Part shown: positions 54,922-64,000 of the stretch, piece after piece
Layout: each line of letters begins with the position of its first letter
Numbering within the stretch: position 1 is the first letter of the stretch
Assembly: GCF_039852015.1 (NCBI RefSeq)
Contig: NZ_CP156626.1
Span: 310,001 to 374,000 of the forward strand
Direction: 5' to 3'
Length of the DNA: 64,000 nt
Origin: Robbsia sp. KACC 23696
Lineage (GTDB): Bacteria; Pseudomonadota; Gammaproteobacteria; Burkholderiales; Burkholderiaceae
The notes under the pieces: generated by a model
What the model was told of the DNA's origin: nothing
Database searches by the model: none
The model's input: only the letters and a program-made list of their open reading frames with translations
Translations under genes and position numbers: made by a program

Positions 54922-56226
54922 TCACGCGGCGGCGGAGTGGTGGTGCCAGTCGCCGCGTCGGCTCGGGCTGCTGCCGCGTGCCGATTGCGCTGATTGCTCC
55001 GATTCAGCCGCATCCGGCTTCCGCTCCGGTTCCGTCCGGCGGTGTGCCCGCGCGATCGTGGCGTAGGCCAACATGCACGGCAGCATGCGCCAATCGACCT
55101 TCGGGAACACCGAGCGGTCCAGTGCGCTTTCCATCGACAAATTCGTCACCCTCACCCGCTTGGCCCGCAAAATAGGCGCGGCATGCTGGAACGAGGGCAG
55201 GATTTCGCCTTCTAACTGTCGATGAATCATCGTCGGCAGCTTGTCTTCCGGGCTCTCGTAGAAGCGCGGCTTTTCCGCGGCATTCCCCAGATCGAGCCCA
55301 TGCAGATAGACATCGCCGTGCCCCAACCACGCGGCCACCTGTAACGCCTCGAAGGCGACGGTACCACCGGGAAAGACGCCTCGGGCGATGTCATGACTGA
55401 AGCCGAGCGGCATCGCCGTATCGAAGTGCGCCATCGTCCCGTTCGAGCGCGCCACCACATCGGCATAGCATTCCTTCGGACGCAGGGCCTGCTGGCCGAC
55501 GCGCTCCATCAGGAACACGCGGCAGCGGAATGCCGATTGGGGGAAGCGCTGCAGGATGGTCCACAGGCAGATCGGGGTCGTGAACAAGACCAGATCCTGC
55601 GCGATCAGATGCGCGACCAGATCTTCGCGATGCCGGATGAAGCCGTTATCGGTGATGCAGTAGTAGTCGAACTGCATGCCGTACTGCCGCGTCAACGCCA
55701 CCGCGCCGTTGACGCCTATTCGCTTGTGTGTCGGCGTGGCGGCGGTCAACGCCGGGTAGTCGATCTGGGCAACCGACGGGCCGCAGGCGATCAGGTGGAG
55801 CGGCGGCAGCGTGGGCTGGCCGGGGACGTTCGTTTCGCCTTGCGCGCCCGCGGCTCCGGCGCCCTGGCGGATCGAGGCATCGGCATTCGCGAGCGGGAAA
55901 TCCCGACCGTGCACGACGAAGCGCGTGACGCGCCCCGCATCATCCCGGATCACCCGCGCATGCGGCCAGAGCCGTTCGCTGTGGCGTTGCTCGGCGGAAT
56001 GCGTCGCCCGGAATACTGTTTTCAGTACGGCGGCGTAGACGCGTCGCCACGCACGGTCCAGGCGGCTGCGCCCTTGGGCATAGGGAACATCGGCGGCGCG
56101 GTCGGTTGCTTGAGCCTGGGGCGTCTGCGACGGTCGATGTGCTGCCGCGCGCGGGCTGACGGTTGCTTCCGCAGGCGCGTTTTGGCGGCCTTTACCAAAG
56201 GGGCGGGCGAAATGGGCACCGATCAT
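54922..56226 (-). CDS. Envelope-glycan protein with GT42/MAF-like nucleotide-sugar domain
   Basis: A 434-residue protein. The core segment LIACGPSVAQIDYPALTAA with following GVNGAVAL and DYYCITDNGF resembles the G-x-G-P-S-x-x-x-I-D-Y pattern of sialyltransferase-like (GT42) and DUF115/MAF glycosyltransferases that act on LPS or flagellin. A further LGHGDVYLHGLDLG-type segment supports this. The N-terminal 100 residues are Ala/Arg/Gln-rich. It starts in an ATGA overlap with the preceding GT8-like gene. LPS core or exopolysaccharide decoration is inferred; sugar and acceptor unknown. Confidence 0.6.
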   Translation of the reverse strand: MIGAHFARPFGKGRQNAPAEATVSPRAAAHRPSQTPQAQATDRAADVPYAQGRSRLDRAWRRVYAAVLKTVFRATHSAEQRHSERLWPHARVIRDDAGRVTRFVVHGRDFPLANADASIRQGAGAAGAQGETNVPGQPTLPPLHLIACGPSVAQIDYPALTAATPTHKRIGVNGAVALTRQYGMQFDYYCITDNGFIRHREDLVAHLIAQDLVLFTTPICLWTILQRFPQSAFRCRVFLMERVGQQALRPKECYADVVARSNGTMAHFDTAMPLGFSHDIARGVFPGGTVAFEALQVAAWLGHGDVYLHGLDLGNAAEKPRFYESPEDKLPTMIHRQLEGEILPSFQHAAPILRAKRVRVTNLSMESALDRSVFPKVDWRMLPCMLAYATIARAHRRTEPERKPDAAESEQSAQSARGSSPSRRGDWHHHSAAA

Positions 56227-57221
56227 TTGCCGATCTCCTGCGACGTGGACAGCGCGCCGGCGGCATGCGTCGGCACGCTGCCGCCGCGCAAGCGCCATTT
56301 GATCCGCGACCAGAGCGACATCCGTCGCGTGCGCTTATTGCCGGTGTAGTGGGCCTGACTGGCCTTGACGATCCGTCCGAAGGGATGGGCGTTTCGGTAC
56401 GCCTCGAGCGTATAGCCGGCGGCGAGCGCATCGGCGTAATATTGATCGAACACAGCCTGAAGATCGGTCCGCGGATGCGCCAGCACATCGCCGTCGAACC
56501 AATGCCGGGCGCCTTCCGCGGCCAGACGGGGAAAGGCGTATTTGTGCGTGAATTGGGTGCCGATATCCGAGTAATGCAGGATACGAATGTCTTTCAACGG
56601 CCGATTTTCGCCGTCGACGTTGTTTTCATCGGGATGCAGCCGGTGTGTAAATTCCGGATGGTCGTTGAAAAAATGAATAAGGTCGGCGTGCGCGCCGGGT
56701 GCGCCGCGCAGCGCTTCCAGCGACGGCAGGTGCGTCTTCGCCTCGGCACAATCCCAGACCATGACGCAATAACGCCAGCTTTTCTTCTTCCGCTTGGTCG
56801 CGGCGAGGGCCTGTCCCGGTGCGAGCGGCGTGCGCCACAGGTCGGCAATATCGCGTAGGACGACCATGTCGGCGTCCATGTAGATCGCGCGACCTTGATA
56901 GTTGCAGAGTGCCGGAATCGCCCAGCGGAAACCCGAAAAAGGCGTTACCCAAAGGTCCGTCCGCCAACCAAGGCCCTTTTCAGGCTCGGAATACCACGGG
57001 CTGGCGGGGTCCCGCGATAATTGCATCCAGTGAATCTCGACCGGAATCGACGCATGACGGCGCAGGCTGTACTCCAGCACCATCATTTGTTCCAGGTCGC
57101 AATTGTTCGGATCGCAACCGACAAAGACCCGCGCGACGTCCGCGGAGGCGGGCGCTATCGCGGACGGGGCGTCGTCCGACAAAGTCGTGTGTTGGCGTGA
57201 ATCGTCCGATTCGGCTGGCAT
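56223..57221 (-). CDS. GT8-like glycosyltransferase
   Basis: A 332-residue protein with RVFVGCDPNNCDLEQMMV, EIHWMQLSRDP and the DxD motif in RAIYMDADMVVL, as in retaining GT-A (GT8-like) glycosyltransferases. The C-terminal half is Trp/His-rich and the tail basic. The first 30 residues are Ala/Ser-rich. It overlaps the next gene by ATGA and follows the antiporter gene by 110 bp, which contain a perfect inverted repeat. A role in LPS or capsule sugar addition is inferred. Confidence 0.75.
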   Translation of the reverse strand: MPAESDDSRQHTTLSDDAPSAIAPASADVARVFVGCDPNNCDLEQMMVLEYSLRRHASIPVEIHWMQLSRDPASPWYSEPEKGLGWRTDLWVTPFSGFRWAIPALCNYQGRAIYMDADMVVLRDIADLWRTPLAPGQALAATKRKKKSWRYCVMVWDCAEAKTHLPSLEALRGAPGAHADLIHFFNDHPEFTHRLHPDENNVDGENRPLKDIRILHYSDIGTQFTHKYAFPRLAAEGARHWFDGDVLAHPRTDLQAVFDQYYADALAAGYTLEAYRNAHPFGRIVKASQAHYTGNKRTRRMSLWSRIKWRLRGGSVPTHAAGALSTSQEIGK

Positions 57222-57282
57222 TGCGGCAACTCCGTCGCTCAGAGACTGAATAACGTTTGGTTGCCGGATATTGCAATTTTTA

Positions 57283-57300
57283 TGCCTGCCCTGGCAGGCA
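57283..57300. repeat. Inverted repeat between antiporter and GT8-like genes
   Basis: TGCCTGCC (57283-57290) and GGCAGGCA (57293-57300) form a perfect dyad with two bases between. In RNA it gives a seven-pair stem with a four-base loop. On the minus-strand transcript it is followed by TAAAAATT, not a U-run, so it may be an operator, a processing site or a weak terminator between the two genes. Confidence 0.5.
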
Positions 57301-57331
57301 GTTTACAGTCTGTCAGCCAGCCTGGCCTGCC

Positions 57332-59029
57332 TCAGTGTGCGCTGGTGCCGCGCCCGCCGCGCAGCATGACGGCCGATTCGGCGAGATCGGTTTCCCGCAG
57401 CAGTCGTTGCAAGGTCTCGTCGTTGATCGCGTTGCTGGCCTGGCGCCGGAAGAATTCGCTGCGTTCCGCGCGCAGCGCGGCAATGTGCATGCGGCGCGCA
57501 ATCTTCTCCGAGCGACGCGCGCGATCGCGCAGCGATTCGTCGATGTCACCGCCCTCGGCGTGCGTATGGAGCGGTCGCTTGTAGACGGCGGAGACTTGCG
57601 AGGCGATATCGGCCGCGAGACCGTCATCTTCGTCACCGCGTTCGGCGCGCAGGGTGCGCATCCGCTCATATTCGGCGTCGATCGCCTTCAGGGCTTCGGC
57701 GCTGGCCGCTGCCCGCGCCTCCCGTTCTTCCCGCTTCTCGCGTTCGCCGCCCAGGTCCTTCAGTCGGCCAAGCGCCAAAGGCAGCCCGATCGTGGCGACC
57801 ACCAGCGAGAAAATGATGACGCCGGCCGCCAGAAAGACGACGAGATCGCGGGCGGGGAAGGGCGTGCCATCGTTCATCGTCAGCGGAATCGACAGCACAC
57901 CGGCCAGCGTCACCGCGCCGCGCACCCCGGCCAGCGACGTGATGGCCGCGATGCGCAAGCCCGGAATCGCGTTGTCGATACCCATTCGTGCAATGCGCCG
58001 GCTCGACAGCCAGCGTAACGACCACACCCATACCATGCGCAATACCAACATCGCCGAGGCGATTGCCAGCACGTGGCCGACCAGCGCGGCCAGCTCGCCG
58101 TTATGCAGCCGATGCGCTTCCAGCAGCGCGCTGCCGATGATCGACGGAAACTGCAGGCCGAGCAGGATGAAAACGAAGCCGTTGAAGATCAGTTCGATCA
58201 TGGCCCAGACGCTGGCGCCGCGCATCCGCGTGGCGACGCTTTCGGTGCTGAGATCGGTCGTGAAGTTCATCGCCATGCCGGCCGCCACGGCCGCCAGAAT
58301 GCCCGACAGCCCCAGGTGTTCCGCCAGCAGGTAGGCGGCAAACGGCAGCAACAGGATCAGAATGATCTGCACGCCCGGGTCGTCGTCGTCGGACAGGCGG
58401 GCAATCTTCTGGCGCAGCCAGTTGAAAGGCCAGGTCAAGGCGACCCCCATCGCCAGCCCACCCAAGGCGATCACGACGAAACTGATCGAGGCCTGCCACA
58501 TCGAGAAGGTGCCGGTCAGCGTGGCGGCCACCGCGAACTTGAAGGCCACCAGACCCGATGCATCGTTCAGCAGCGCCTCGCCTTCGAGGATGTGTTTCAA
58601 CTGCAGCGGCAGGCGACCGCGCGGAATGATGCCCGACAGCGCCACCGCATCGGTCGGGGACAAGACGGCGGCGAGCGCGAACGAAACGGGCAAGGGCACC
58701 ACCGGCACCAGCCAATGGATGAAATAGCCGAGGCCGCCCACGGTGAAGAACACCAAGCCGAGTGCCAGCATCAGAATGGGGCGTCGATGCTGGAACAGCT
58801 CGCGCTTCGGCATGCGCCAGCCATCGGCGAACAGCAGCGGCGGAATGAAGAGCAGCAGAAACACTTCCGGCACGAAGGTGACGTGCAGGTCGAGGCGCTT
58901 CCAGGCCAAGGCGCTGCCGATGGCGATCTGGATCAGCGGCAGCGGGACCGGGAAGCGAATCAGGCGTGCGGCGGTACCGGACAGCGCGACCGCCAGCAAA
59001 AGGATGAGGACAGTGAAAACGGTTTGCAT
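57332..59029 (-). CDS. CPA1-family Na+/H+ antiporter
   Basis: A 565-residue inner-membrane antiporter with about twelve helices. Family features: LSPTDAVALSGI, GEALLNDASGLVAFKFA (the ND acidic ion-binding pair) and AGVRGAVTLAG. A cytoplasmic C-terminal tail of about 130 residues, rich in charged residues (REKREEREARAAASAEAL), probably forms coiled-coil helices. ATG 59029 begins the first helix; the long upstream frame overlapping the GT9 gene is not coding. It exchanges cations for protons, helping pH and salt control. Confidence 0.9.
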   Translation of the reverse strand: MQTVFTVLILLLAVALSGTAARLIRFPVPLPLIQIAIGSALAWKRLDLHVTFVPEVFLLLFIPPLLFADGWRMPKRELFQHRRPILMLALGLVFFTVGGLGYFIHWLVPVVPLPVSFALAAVLSPTDAVALSGIIPRGRLPLQLKHILEGEALLNDASGLVAFKFAVAATLTGTFSMWQASISFVVIALGGLAMGVALTWPFNWLRQKIARLSDDDDPGVQIILILLLPFAAYLLAEHLGLSGILAAVAAGMAMNFTTDLSTESVATRMRGASVWAMIELIFNGFVFILLGLQFPSIIGSALLEAHRLHNGELAALVGHVLAIASAMLVLRMVWVWSLRWLSSRRIARMGIDNAIPGLRIAAITSLAGVRGAVTLAGVLSIPLTMNDGTPFPARDLVVFLAAGVIIFSLVVATIGLPLALGRLKDLGGEREKREEREARAAASAEALKAIDAEYERMRTLRAERGDEDDGLAADIASQVSAVYKRPLHTHAEGGDIDESLRDRARRSEKIARRMHIAALRAERSEFFRRQASNAINDETLQRLLRETDLAESAVMLRGGRGTSAH

Positions 59030-59229
59030 CAGCGGAGGATCGGCATCTCGCAAAAGCGTCGCATCCGGCTGGAGCGAACCAGTCAGTGCGGGTTGAAAAA
59101 AGCATGCAGGGCGGGGGGCCGGCAGAGATCGTCTGCCCGTCGGGGCAGCGTCGGGAATACCTCTCCGACAGCTCTCTAGTTTACGGCAACATTGCAACGC
59201 GATGGTGACGACCGAAAATACCGATCGTG

Positions 59230-60393
59230 TCAGCCGGCGTGTCGCACGTCCGCGCTCGTCTCGGCGCCAGTGCCGGGATGGGCGATCGGGCCGACGCCGC
59301 GCGGCGCGCTCCCGCCGGTGTAGGTCGCGTACCCGCCGCCATGTTGCGAATTGTGCAGCGGCATCGGCATGCCGCAGCGACGCCGCAGCGTATCGAAGGC
59401 GCGCAGCACCCGCGCCGGCGACACCAGGTACTTCCAGCATTTTTCTTTCAGGAAGCGGCCCGGCACGATCGGCAGCGGCAGCACCATCTCCGACGGCGCC
59501 CAACCCGGTTGCCAGCGGACGGCGATCTTCGGCCGCATCGCCAACGACACGGCCGGCACGCCGAGGCAGGATGCCAGGTGACCGATGCCGGAATCGTTGC
59601 CGATCACCCAGCCCGCCGTCACGATCCGCTCGGCGACGAGGCTCAGGCTGGGATAGGCGCACGCGCGCAAACCGTAGGACTGCAGCCAGCGCCAGTTTTC
59701 CATCGCCGATTGCGGCAGCAGGAATTCCGGATCGAAGCCGCGCGCCCGCAGCTGCAAAGCCAGCGCGACGAAGCGCTTCGGTCGCCAGCTCTTTTGCGTA
59801 TCGCTCGCAACCGGATGAATCACCACACGGCGCATATCGCTGCGTGGCGTCAGCGTCGCCGTTGCGGCGCCGTAGGACGTCGATGCCGAAAGCGGGGGCG
59901 CGGCGGTGGTCTGGGTCGGGATGCCGACGAGCGCCGGGTCCATCGCGAGCGAGGTCGGCGCCGGGGCCGCCTTCTGGCGCGACAGCGGCGACAGCGTCAT
60001 GCCGTTTTCCCGCACGACATCGGCCAGTCCGAAATGGACGCGACAGACGTCGAGCTGAATGTCGACCATGTTCCGAACCTGCCGATAAGTCGGCCAGTCG
60101 TCCATCACGACGATATTTGGGTGCGGGTCACCGGCCGGCAAGACTTTGTCGGCATGGTAGGCGTGCAGGATGACGTCGTACGGAGACAGCGCGGCCGACG
60201 CTTCGTGCGTTGCCAGGCCCGGCGCGATATCGAAACCGGGAAACCAGTCACGCAAGGCGTGGATCTGGTTGCTGAACACTTTTATCTGAAAGCCGTGCCG
60301 GGTCAGGTTGTTCACCACGACCATCGACAGCAGCGCGTCGCCAAGTCGAGGCGACATCACGAAAGCAAACGTGCGATTTGCGCTGAACGACAT
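59230..60393 (-). CDS. GT9-family glycosyltransferase (heptosyltransferase-like)
   Basis: The 387-residue protein has the GT9 start FAFVMSPRLGDALLSMVVVN, VVIHPVASDTQKSWRPKRF for the nucleotide-sugar domain, and WVIGNDSGIGHLASCLGVP with the conserved DSG-x-x-H. GT9 enzymes add heptose or related sugars to LPS inner core. The C-terminal 40 residues are Gly/Ala-rich and unusual. The first gene of the minus-strand group, followed by the antiporter 200 bp later. Confidence 0.85.
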   Translation of the reverse strand: MSFSANRTFAFVMSPRLGDALLSMVVVNNLTRHGFQIKVFSNQIHALRDWFPGFDIAPGLATHEASAALSPYDVILHAYHADKVLPAGDPHPNIVVMDDWPTYRQVRNMVDIQLDVCRVHFGLADVVRENGMTLSPLSRQKAAPAPTSLAMDPALVGIPTQTTAAPPLSASTSYGAATATLTPRSDMRRVVIHPVASDTQKSWRPKRFVALALQLRARGFDPEFLLPQSAMENWRWLQSYGLRACAYPSLSLVAERIVTAGWVIGNDSGIGHLASCLGVPAVSLAMRPKIAVRWQPGWAPSEMVLPLPIVPGRFLKEKCWKYLVSPARVLRAFDTLRRRCGMPMPLHNSQHGGGYATYTGGSAPRGVGPIAHPGTGAETSADVRHAG

Positions 60394-60866
60394 CTACCGC
60401 ACCCCCTCTCCACGCCGCCGGGGGCACGCTGCCGAACCTGCGGCGCGCGATGCATCCCCGGACAGGTCGCCGCGCGGCACGCGAACGCCATGCGTACGCA
60501 GGCCTTCACGTCGTGCGGCATTATTCTGGGGCGACTCGCGGCAGATCGTACTCAAGGCACTCTCCGATTTGCTCGTGTAGACATGGACTTGGCTGACCGA
60601 TCCGGTGACCGGCGCGTCGTACATGAGACGATGGATCCAGCACATATCGCATATATATCAGCGATATTTTCGTGGCGCTGCATCACGCCCGCTCCGAGCA
60701 GTGCGCCAGACATGCAGGCCATGACAACGATCCAATAATATACCGTCAATCGTGAATGTTTGCCTGAACGATGAAAGGCGCGGAGAGAAGCGCGTCGGGA
60801 CTTTATAGGAAACGTGCCGGCGCGTGGGGAGGCCGGTCGCGTGGCGCGGCGCGCCGTGCCGCTGTT
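60394..60866. other. Intergenic region between GT9 and acylphosphatase genes
   Basis: About 470 bases without a credible gene; small frames are Arg-rich and lack ribosome-binding sites. An A+T-rich island around 60640-60740 likely holds the promoter of the GT9 gene, with the inverted repeat ATATCGC/GCGATAT (60644-60650 and 60661-60667, ten bases apart). Confidence 0.5.
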
Positions 60867-61142
60867 TCAGCGTTGTTCGAAATGACCGAAGCGACGGTCG
60901 TCAGGGATGCGATCGCTTTCGACCGATTCCACCCTTGCCATCGGCGGTCCTTGCCGCAGCCATTCCAACATGCGGTCGACCTGATCGACCGAGCCCTGGA
61001 TGATGCCTTCGACGGATCCGTCGCCGACGTTGCGGACCCAGCCGCGCACGCCGATCAAATGGGCGCGGCGCACGGTGGCCGCGCGATAGCCGACGCCTTG
61101 CACGCGGCCGGTGATCCGAATCGTATAGGTTTCAATATCCAT
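60867..61142 (-). CDS. acyP: Acylphosphatase
   Basis: This 91-residue enzyme hydrolyses acyl phosphates. The signature GRVQGVGYR holds the phosphate-binding loop and catalytic Arg, and the second motif GWVRNVGDGSVEGIIQG holds the catalytic Asn. Length is normal for the family. It lies 51 bp downstream of cbpA on the same strand and may be co-transcribed with it. Confidence 0.95.
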   Translation of the reverse strand: MDIETYTIRITGRVQGVGYRAATVRRAHLIGVRGWVRNVGDGSVEGIIQGSVDQVDRMLEWLRQGPPMARVESVESDRIPDDRRFGHFEQR

Positions 61143-61193
61143 GCGTATAGAAAGCGCTGCCGTCGATGAAGAACGACAGACGCGTCAGAGTAC

Positions 61194-62189
61194 TCAAACG
61201 GTCCAGTGCGCGCGCGGATCGAAGTGCATCGCCTGCTCCATCGCAAGGTAGGCATTGCGCGCTGCATTCGTGCCGGCGGGAGGCAGGGCGATCTGAACCT
61301 GCACATACAGATCCCCAGGCGTCGTGCCCGGTATGCCTTTGCCCTTCAAGCGCAGTTTGCGTCCGGCGGCGGTGTTCGCCGGGATCGTCAGTTGCACCGA
61401 GCCATCCGGCGTCGGCACCGACACGGTGGCGCCGAGCGCCGCTTCCCACGGCGCCAGCGGCAACTCGAGCGACACATCGCGCCCATCTACCTTGTACAGC
61501 CGATGCGGCGCGAAGGACAGTTCCAGGTAGAGATCGCCTGGTTTGCCGCTGCCCGGCGCCGGTGCGCCCTGGCCGGTCAGTCGCAGGTGCTGGCCTTCCT
61601 TCACGCCTTTCGGGATCGTGACATCGAGTGTCCGTTCCTGTGTGGACGCGCGGCCGAGCGCATCCACCGCGGGAATGCGCAATGTGATCGTGCGGCTCGC
61701 GCCGCGATAGGAATCTTCCAGATCGATGCTGACTTTGGCGTGATGGTCCTGTCCGGGCGCCGATCCGCCACGGCGACGCGAGGCGCCCGGGCCGGTCGAA
61801 CCCGCGCCGGGTCCACGACGCGTGGCGCCGCCGAACATCGATTCGAAGAAATCGCTGAATTCGCCGAATTCCCCGTGCTGGCCGCCGCCCGTGCCGCCGC
61901 TGTCGGCGCCGCGCCGTCCGAAGTCGAAACCGCTGCCCCAGTTGGGCGGCGGCTGGAAATCCTGGCCATTGCGCCAGTTGCTGCCCATCTGGTCGTAGGC
62001 GGCGCGCTTTTCCGGGTCCTTCAGGACCTGATAGGCCTCGCCTACTTCCTTGAAGCGCGCCTCGGCATCCGACGCCTTGTTGACGTCGGGGTGGAATTGC
62101 CGGGCCAATTTCCGGTACGCGGCCTTGATATCGTCCGCCGACGCCGCGCGTTTCAGCCCGAGGATGGCGTAGTAGTCCTTGTACTTCAT
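61194..62189 (-). CDS. cbpA: Curved-DNA-binding protein / DnaJ-family co-chaperone
   Basis: The 331-residue protein has an N-terminal J domain (about 1-70: YYAILGLKRAASADDIKAAY and the HPD motif in RQFHPDV), a Gly/Phe-rich linker with FSDFFESMFGG, and the two C-terminal beta domains (KVSIDLEDSYRGASRTI, then LYLELSFAPH). The Zn-finger of DnaJ is absent, which is typical of CbpA. It stimulates DnaK ATPase and binds curved DNA. The ATG at 62189 gives the conserved start MKYKDYY. Confidence 0.93.
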   Translation of the reverse strand: MKYKDYYAILGLKRAASADDIKAAYRKLARQFHPDVNKASDAEARFKEVGEAYQVLKDPEKRAAYDQMGSNWRNGQDFQPPPNWGSGFDFGRRGADSGGTGGGQHGEFGEFSDFFESMFGGATRRGPGAGSTGPGASRRRGGSAPGQDHHAKVSIDLEDSYRGASRTITLRIPAVDALGRASTQERTLDVTIPKGVKEGQHLRLTGQGAPAPGSGKPGDLYLELSFAPHRLYKVDGRDVSLELPLAPWEAALGATVSVPTPDGSVQLTIPANTAAGRKLRLKGKGIPGTTPGDLYVQVQIALPPAGTNAARNAYLAMEQAMHFDPRAHWTV

Positions 62190-62300
62190 CCGCTTACGTC
62201 GTCCGCTGTGTTAAGTGCCGGGTTTGCCCCCGGCCGTGCCTGTTAGGTCCTGCATCCTGAGCGCATATGGGGGCGGGATCGCAGATTTCCAGGGCAGCGC

Positions 62301-63086
62301 TCAGGGACGCAGGCGAAACGGCGTGAAGTTCGTGTCGCGATCGTAGTGATCGTGGCGCTCGACGCGCTTGAGCCAGCCGACGATCCAGTACGTCAGCGGC
62401 GTCGCCAGCACTTCCCAGGTGGTCTTCAGCAGATATTGCGCCAAGGCGACGTGCCAGACCTGGCTGGTCGGCCAGATGCCGTAGAAGGCGATCACGTAGA
62501 ACAGCGACGAGTCGAAGGCCTCGCCGACCGCCGTCGAGCCGATCGTTCTGAGCCAGAGCAAGCGCCCGCCGGTCAGGATTTTCATCTTGGCCAACACATA
62601 GGCATTCACCAGGCTGCCGGTCCAGAACGCGACGATCGAGCCGACGACGATGCGCGGCGTATTGCCGAACACCCCTTCCAGATGCTGCTGATAGCCATGC
62701 ATATAGTCGGAATTCGCGGCCGGCAGCGCCAGCACGATGGCCGACATGACGGCCATGAAGATCAGCGCCCCGAATCCGGTCCAGACCGCGCGTCGGTCAT
62801 ACGCATAGCCGTAGACCTCGGTCATGATATCGCCGAAGGCATAGGAAATCGGGAAGAACAGGACGCCCGCGCTGTAGGACACGAGACCGAGACCCGGCAG
62901 ATCGATCACCGCGACCTTGCCCGCGCCGATCAGATTGGAACAGATCAGCACGGTGACGAAGGCGCCGAGGAACAGGTCGTAGTAACGAAAGCGGGGGCGC
63001 GCCGGCGCATCGTCGACGAGGCGCGCGTGCTTTGCGTTGTCAGCGTCGTCTACGGGGTCCGAAGTCGGAAGAGGGGGCGTGTGCAT
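62301..63086 (-). CDS. YhhQ-type queuosine precursor transporter
   Basis: An integral membrane protein with about six helices of the YhhQ/ECF-related VUT family, which brings queuine precursors (preQ0/preQ1) into the cell. Typical segments: [34 protein letters not shown], and [18 protein letters not shown], with conserved Glu/Asp. The start is uncertain: ATG 63086 (MHTPPLP) is closest to the domain, and ATG 63158 (MANQPG) would add 24 polar residues. No preQ1 riboswitch was recognised. Confidence 0.85.
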   Translation of the reverse strand: MHTPPLPTSDPVDDADNAKHARLVDDAPARPRFRYYDLFLGAFVTVLICSNLIGAGKVAVIDLPGLGLVSYSAGVLFFPISYAFGDIMTEVYGYAYDRRAVWTGFGALIFMAVMSAIVLALPAANSDYMHGYQQHLEGVFGNTPRIVVGSIVAFWTGSLVNAYVLAKMKILTGGRLLWLRTIGSTAVGEAFDSSLFYVIAFYGIWPTSQVWHVALAQYLLKTTWEVLATPLTYWIVGWLKRVERHDHYDRDTNFTPFRLRP

Positions 63087-63292
63087 GGCAGGCCGGATAC
63101 GGAGTCTGGGCAGGGTCGATGCAGGATGCCGGGCGATGGGGCCCGGTTGGTTGGCCATTGTGCCTGAAGTCGAAATACGTCGTCGCGGGTTTTTCCGACG
63201 GGGGCACGGAACGGTCAATCCGTTTATCCTGCAGGCTTGCGCGGCGCAAAGTCGATTCCTGTTGCAACGCCCGCCTTCGAGGAGAGTTGTCG

Positions 63293-64000
63293 ATGTCACA
63301 CCCGTCCCAGACGTCCAGCGTGTTCAACGCCTTATTCGTGGAGCAGGGCGCGAAAGCACGCTTCTGCCAATTGCACGACGCGCAATTGCCGCCCGGCGAT
63401 GTGACGGTGCGCATCGACCACGCCACGCTGAACTATAAGGATGCGCTGGCCATCACCGGCAAGGGCGCGGTTGTGCGGCAATTCCCGATGGTGCCGGGCA
63501 TCGATCTGGCCGGCGTTGTCGAAACGAGCGAAGACGGGCGCTACCGCCCGGGCGAGGAAGTGATCGTCAATGGCTGGGGTATCGGCGAGACGCATTGGGG
63601 CGGACTGGCGCAACGCGCCCGCGTGCAAGGCGATTGGCTGATACCGCTGCCGCTGGCGTTCGATACGCGCCAGGCCATGTCGATCGGGACCGCCGGCTAT
63701 ACGGCGATGCTGTGTGTCCTGGCGATCGAGGCGCATGGGGTGAAGCCGGGCGATGGCGACATTCTGGTGACCGGTGCCAACGGCGGCGTCGGCAGTATCG
63801 CGCTGGCGTTGCTGCACAAGCGCGGCTATTCGACGGTGGCATCCACCGGGCGACCGGAGGAACGGGCCTATCTGAAGCATCTCGGCGCCGGCGAGATCAT
63901 CGATCGCGCGACGCTGTCCGCGCCCGGCAAACCGTTGACGAAAGAACGCTGGGCGGCCGTGGTCGATTGCGTCGGCAGTCATACGCTGGCGAACGCCTGT
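63293..64000 (+). CDS. AcuI/YhdH-type MDR oxidoreductase, C-terminus beyond window edge
   Basis: The 236 visible residues start [15 protein letters not shown] and show the MDR catalytic domain ([23 protein letters not shown]) and the NADPH-binding [14 protein letters not shown]. The order and spacing match the YhdH/AcuI subgroup of acrylyl-CoA or quinone reductases, which lack the zinc sites. GAGGAG lies upstream of the ATG. The gene is divergent from the YhhQ-type gene and continues past 64000. Confidence 0.9.
   Translation, partial: MSHPSQTSSVFNALFVEQGAKARFCQLHDAQLPPGDVTVRIDHATLNYKDALAITGKGAVVRQFPMVPGIDLAGVVETSEDGRYRPGEEVIVNGWGIGETHWGGLAQRARVQGDWLIPLPLAFDTRQAMSIGTAGYTAMLCVLAIEAHGVKPGDGDILVTGANGGVGSIALALLHKRGYSTVASTGRPEERAYLKHLGAGEIIDRATLSAPGKPLTKERWAAVVDCVGSHTLANAC

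Noticed and set aside
59030-59662. Upstream extension of the Na+/H+ antiporter
   Set aside because: It overlaps the GT9 gene, is Arg-rich, and precedes the natural first transmembrane helix.

Overview
The window looks like chromosomal DNA of a high-GC betaproteobacterium of the Burkholderiaceae. The divergent rsmI / yraN-diaA-dolP-cytochrome c block, the cysTWA order, the betI-betB-betA order and the LPS-type glycosyltransferases all fit that family. The species cannot be fixed from the sequence alone; a Burkholderia-, Paraburkholderia- or Robbsia-like organism is an inference. There is no rRNA, CRISPR array, recognisable insertion sequence or prophage, and there is one tRNA, tRNA-Ala(CGC).

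Layout. 0-7.5 kb is core housekeeping: a partial dienelactone-hydrolase-like protein, a DEDD exonuclease, RlpA, RsmI, YraN, a DiaA/GmhA-type SIS protein, the lipoprotein DolP, a small cytochrome c and tRNA-Ala. 8.3-13.9 kb is a five-gene ribitol operon: a sugar ABC importer (binding protein, one-domain ATPase, permease), ribitol 2-dehydrogenase and D-ribulokinase. 14.0-21.8 kb holds a second sugar unit, a maltose-type ABC importer plus a cytoplasmic GH42 beta-galactosidase, with a divergent LacI-type repressor and two perfect palindromes between them. 22.0-22.8 kb carries a DUF2778 (Tlde1-like) L,D-transpeptidase-fold protein overlapping a small membrane protein, a likely effector/immunity pair. 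A secreted alpha/beta hydrolase and a PaoABC-type molybdenum aldehyde oxidoreductase follow (23.0-28.3 kb).

28.3-33.3 kb is visibly more A+T-rich and looks acquired: an OLD-like AAA ATPase/TOPRIM protein and a HipBA toxin-antitoxin pair, with poorly coding DNA around them. 33.3-40.6 kb has a YbaK-type deacylase, the choline-to-betaine operon betI/betB/betA with a perfect BetI-type palindrome, and a LysR/SDR/SDR group. 40.7-43.5 kb encodes a GT2 plus GT39-like pair for lipid-linked sugar transfer. 43.7-50.0 kb has a LysR regulator, an AEC transporter, a TonB-dependent receptor and an unusual PnuC-transporter/APH-kinase fusion. 50.0-53.3 kb is cysA-cysW-cysT, without a sulfate-binding protein. 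53.6-64 kb returns to core and envelope genes: ThpR, YggT, three envelope glycosyltransferase-like genes with a CPA1 Na+/H+ antiporter among them, acylphosphatase, CbpA, a queuosine-precursor transporter and an AcuI/YhdH-type reductase cut by the window end.

How the genes work together. Two independent import-and-degrade sugar units end face to face near 14.0 kb. The choline operon converts choline to the osmoprotectant glycine betaine under BetI. The TonB receptor and PnuC-kinase fusion together could form an uptake-and-trap route for a vitamin-like molecule. The most interesting items are the PnuC-kinase fusion, the Tlde1-like pair, the OLD-like/HipBA island, and the palindromes in the two sugar-operon control regions.
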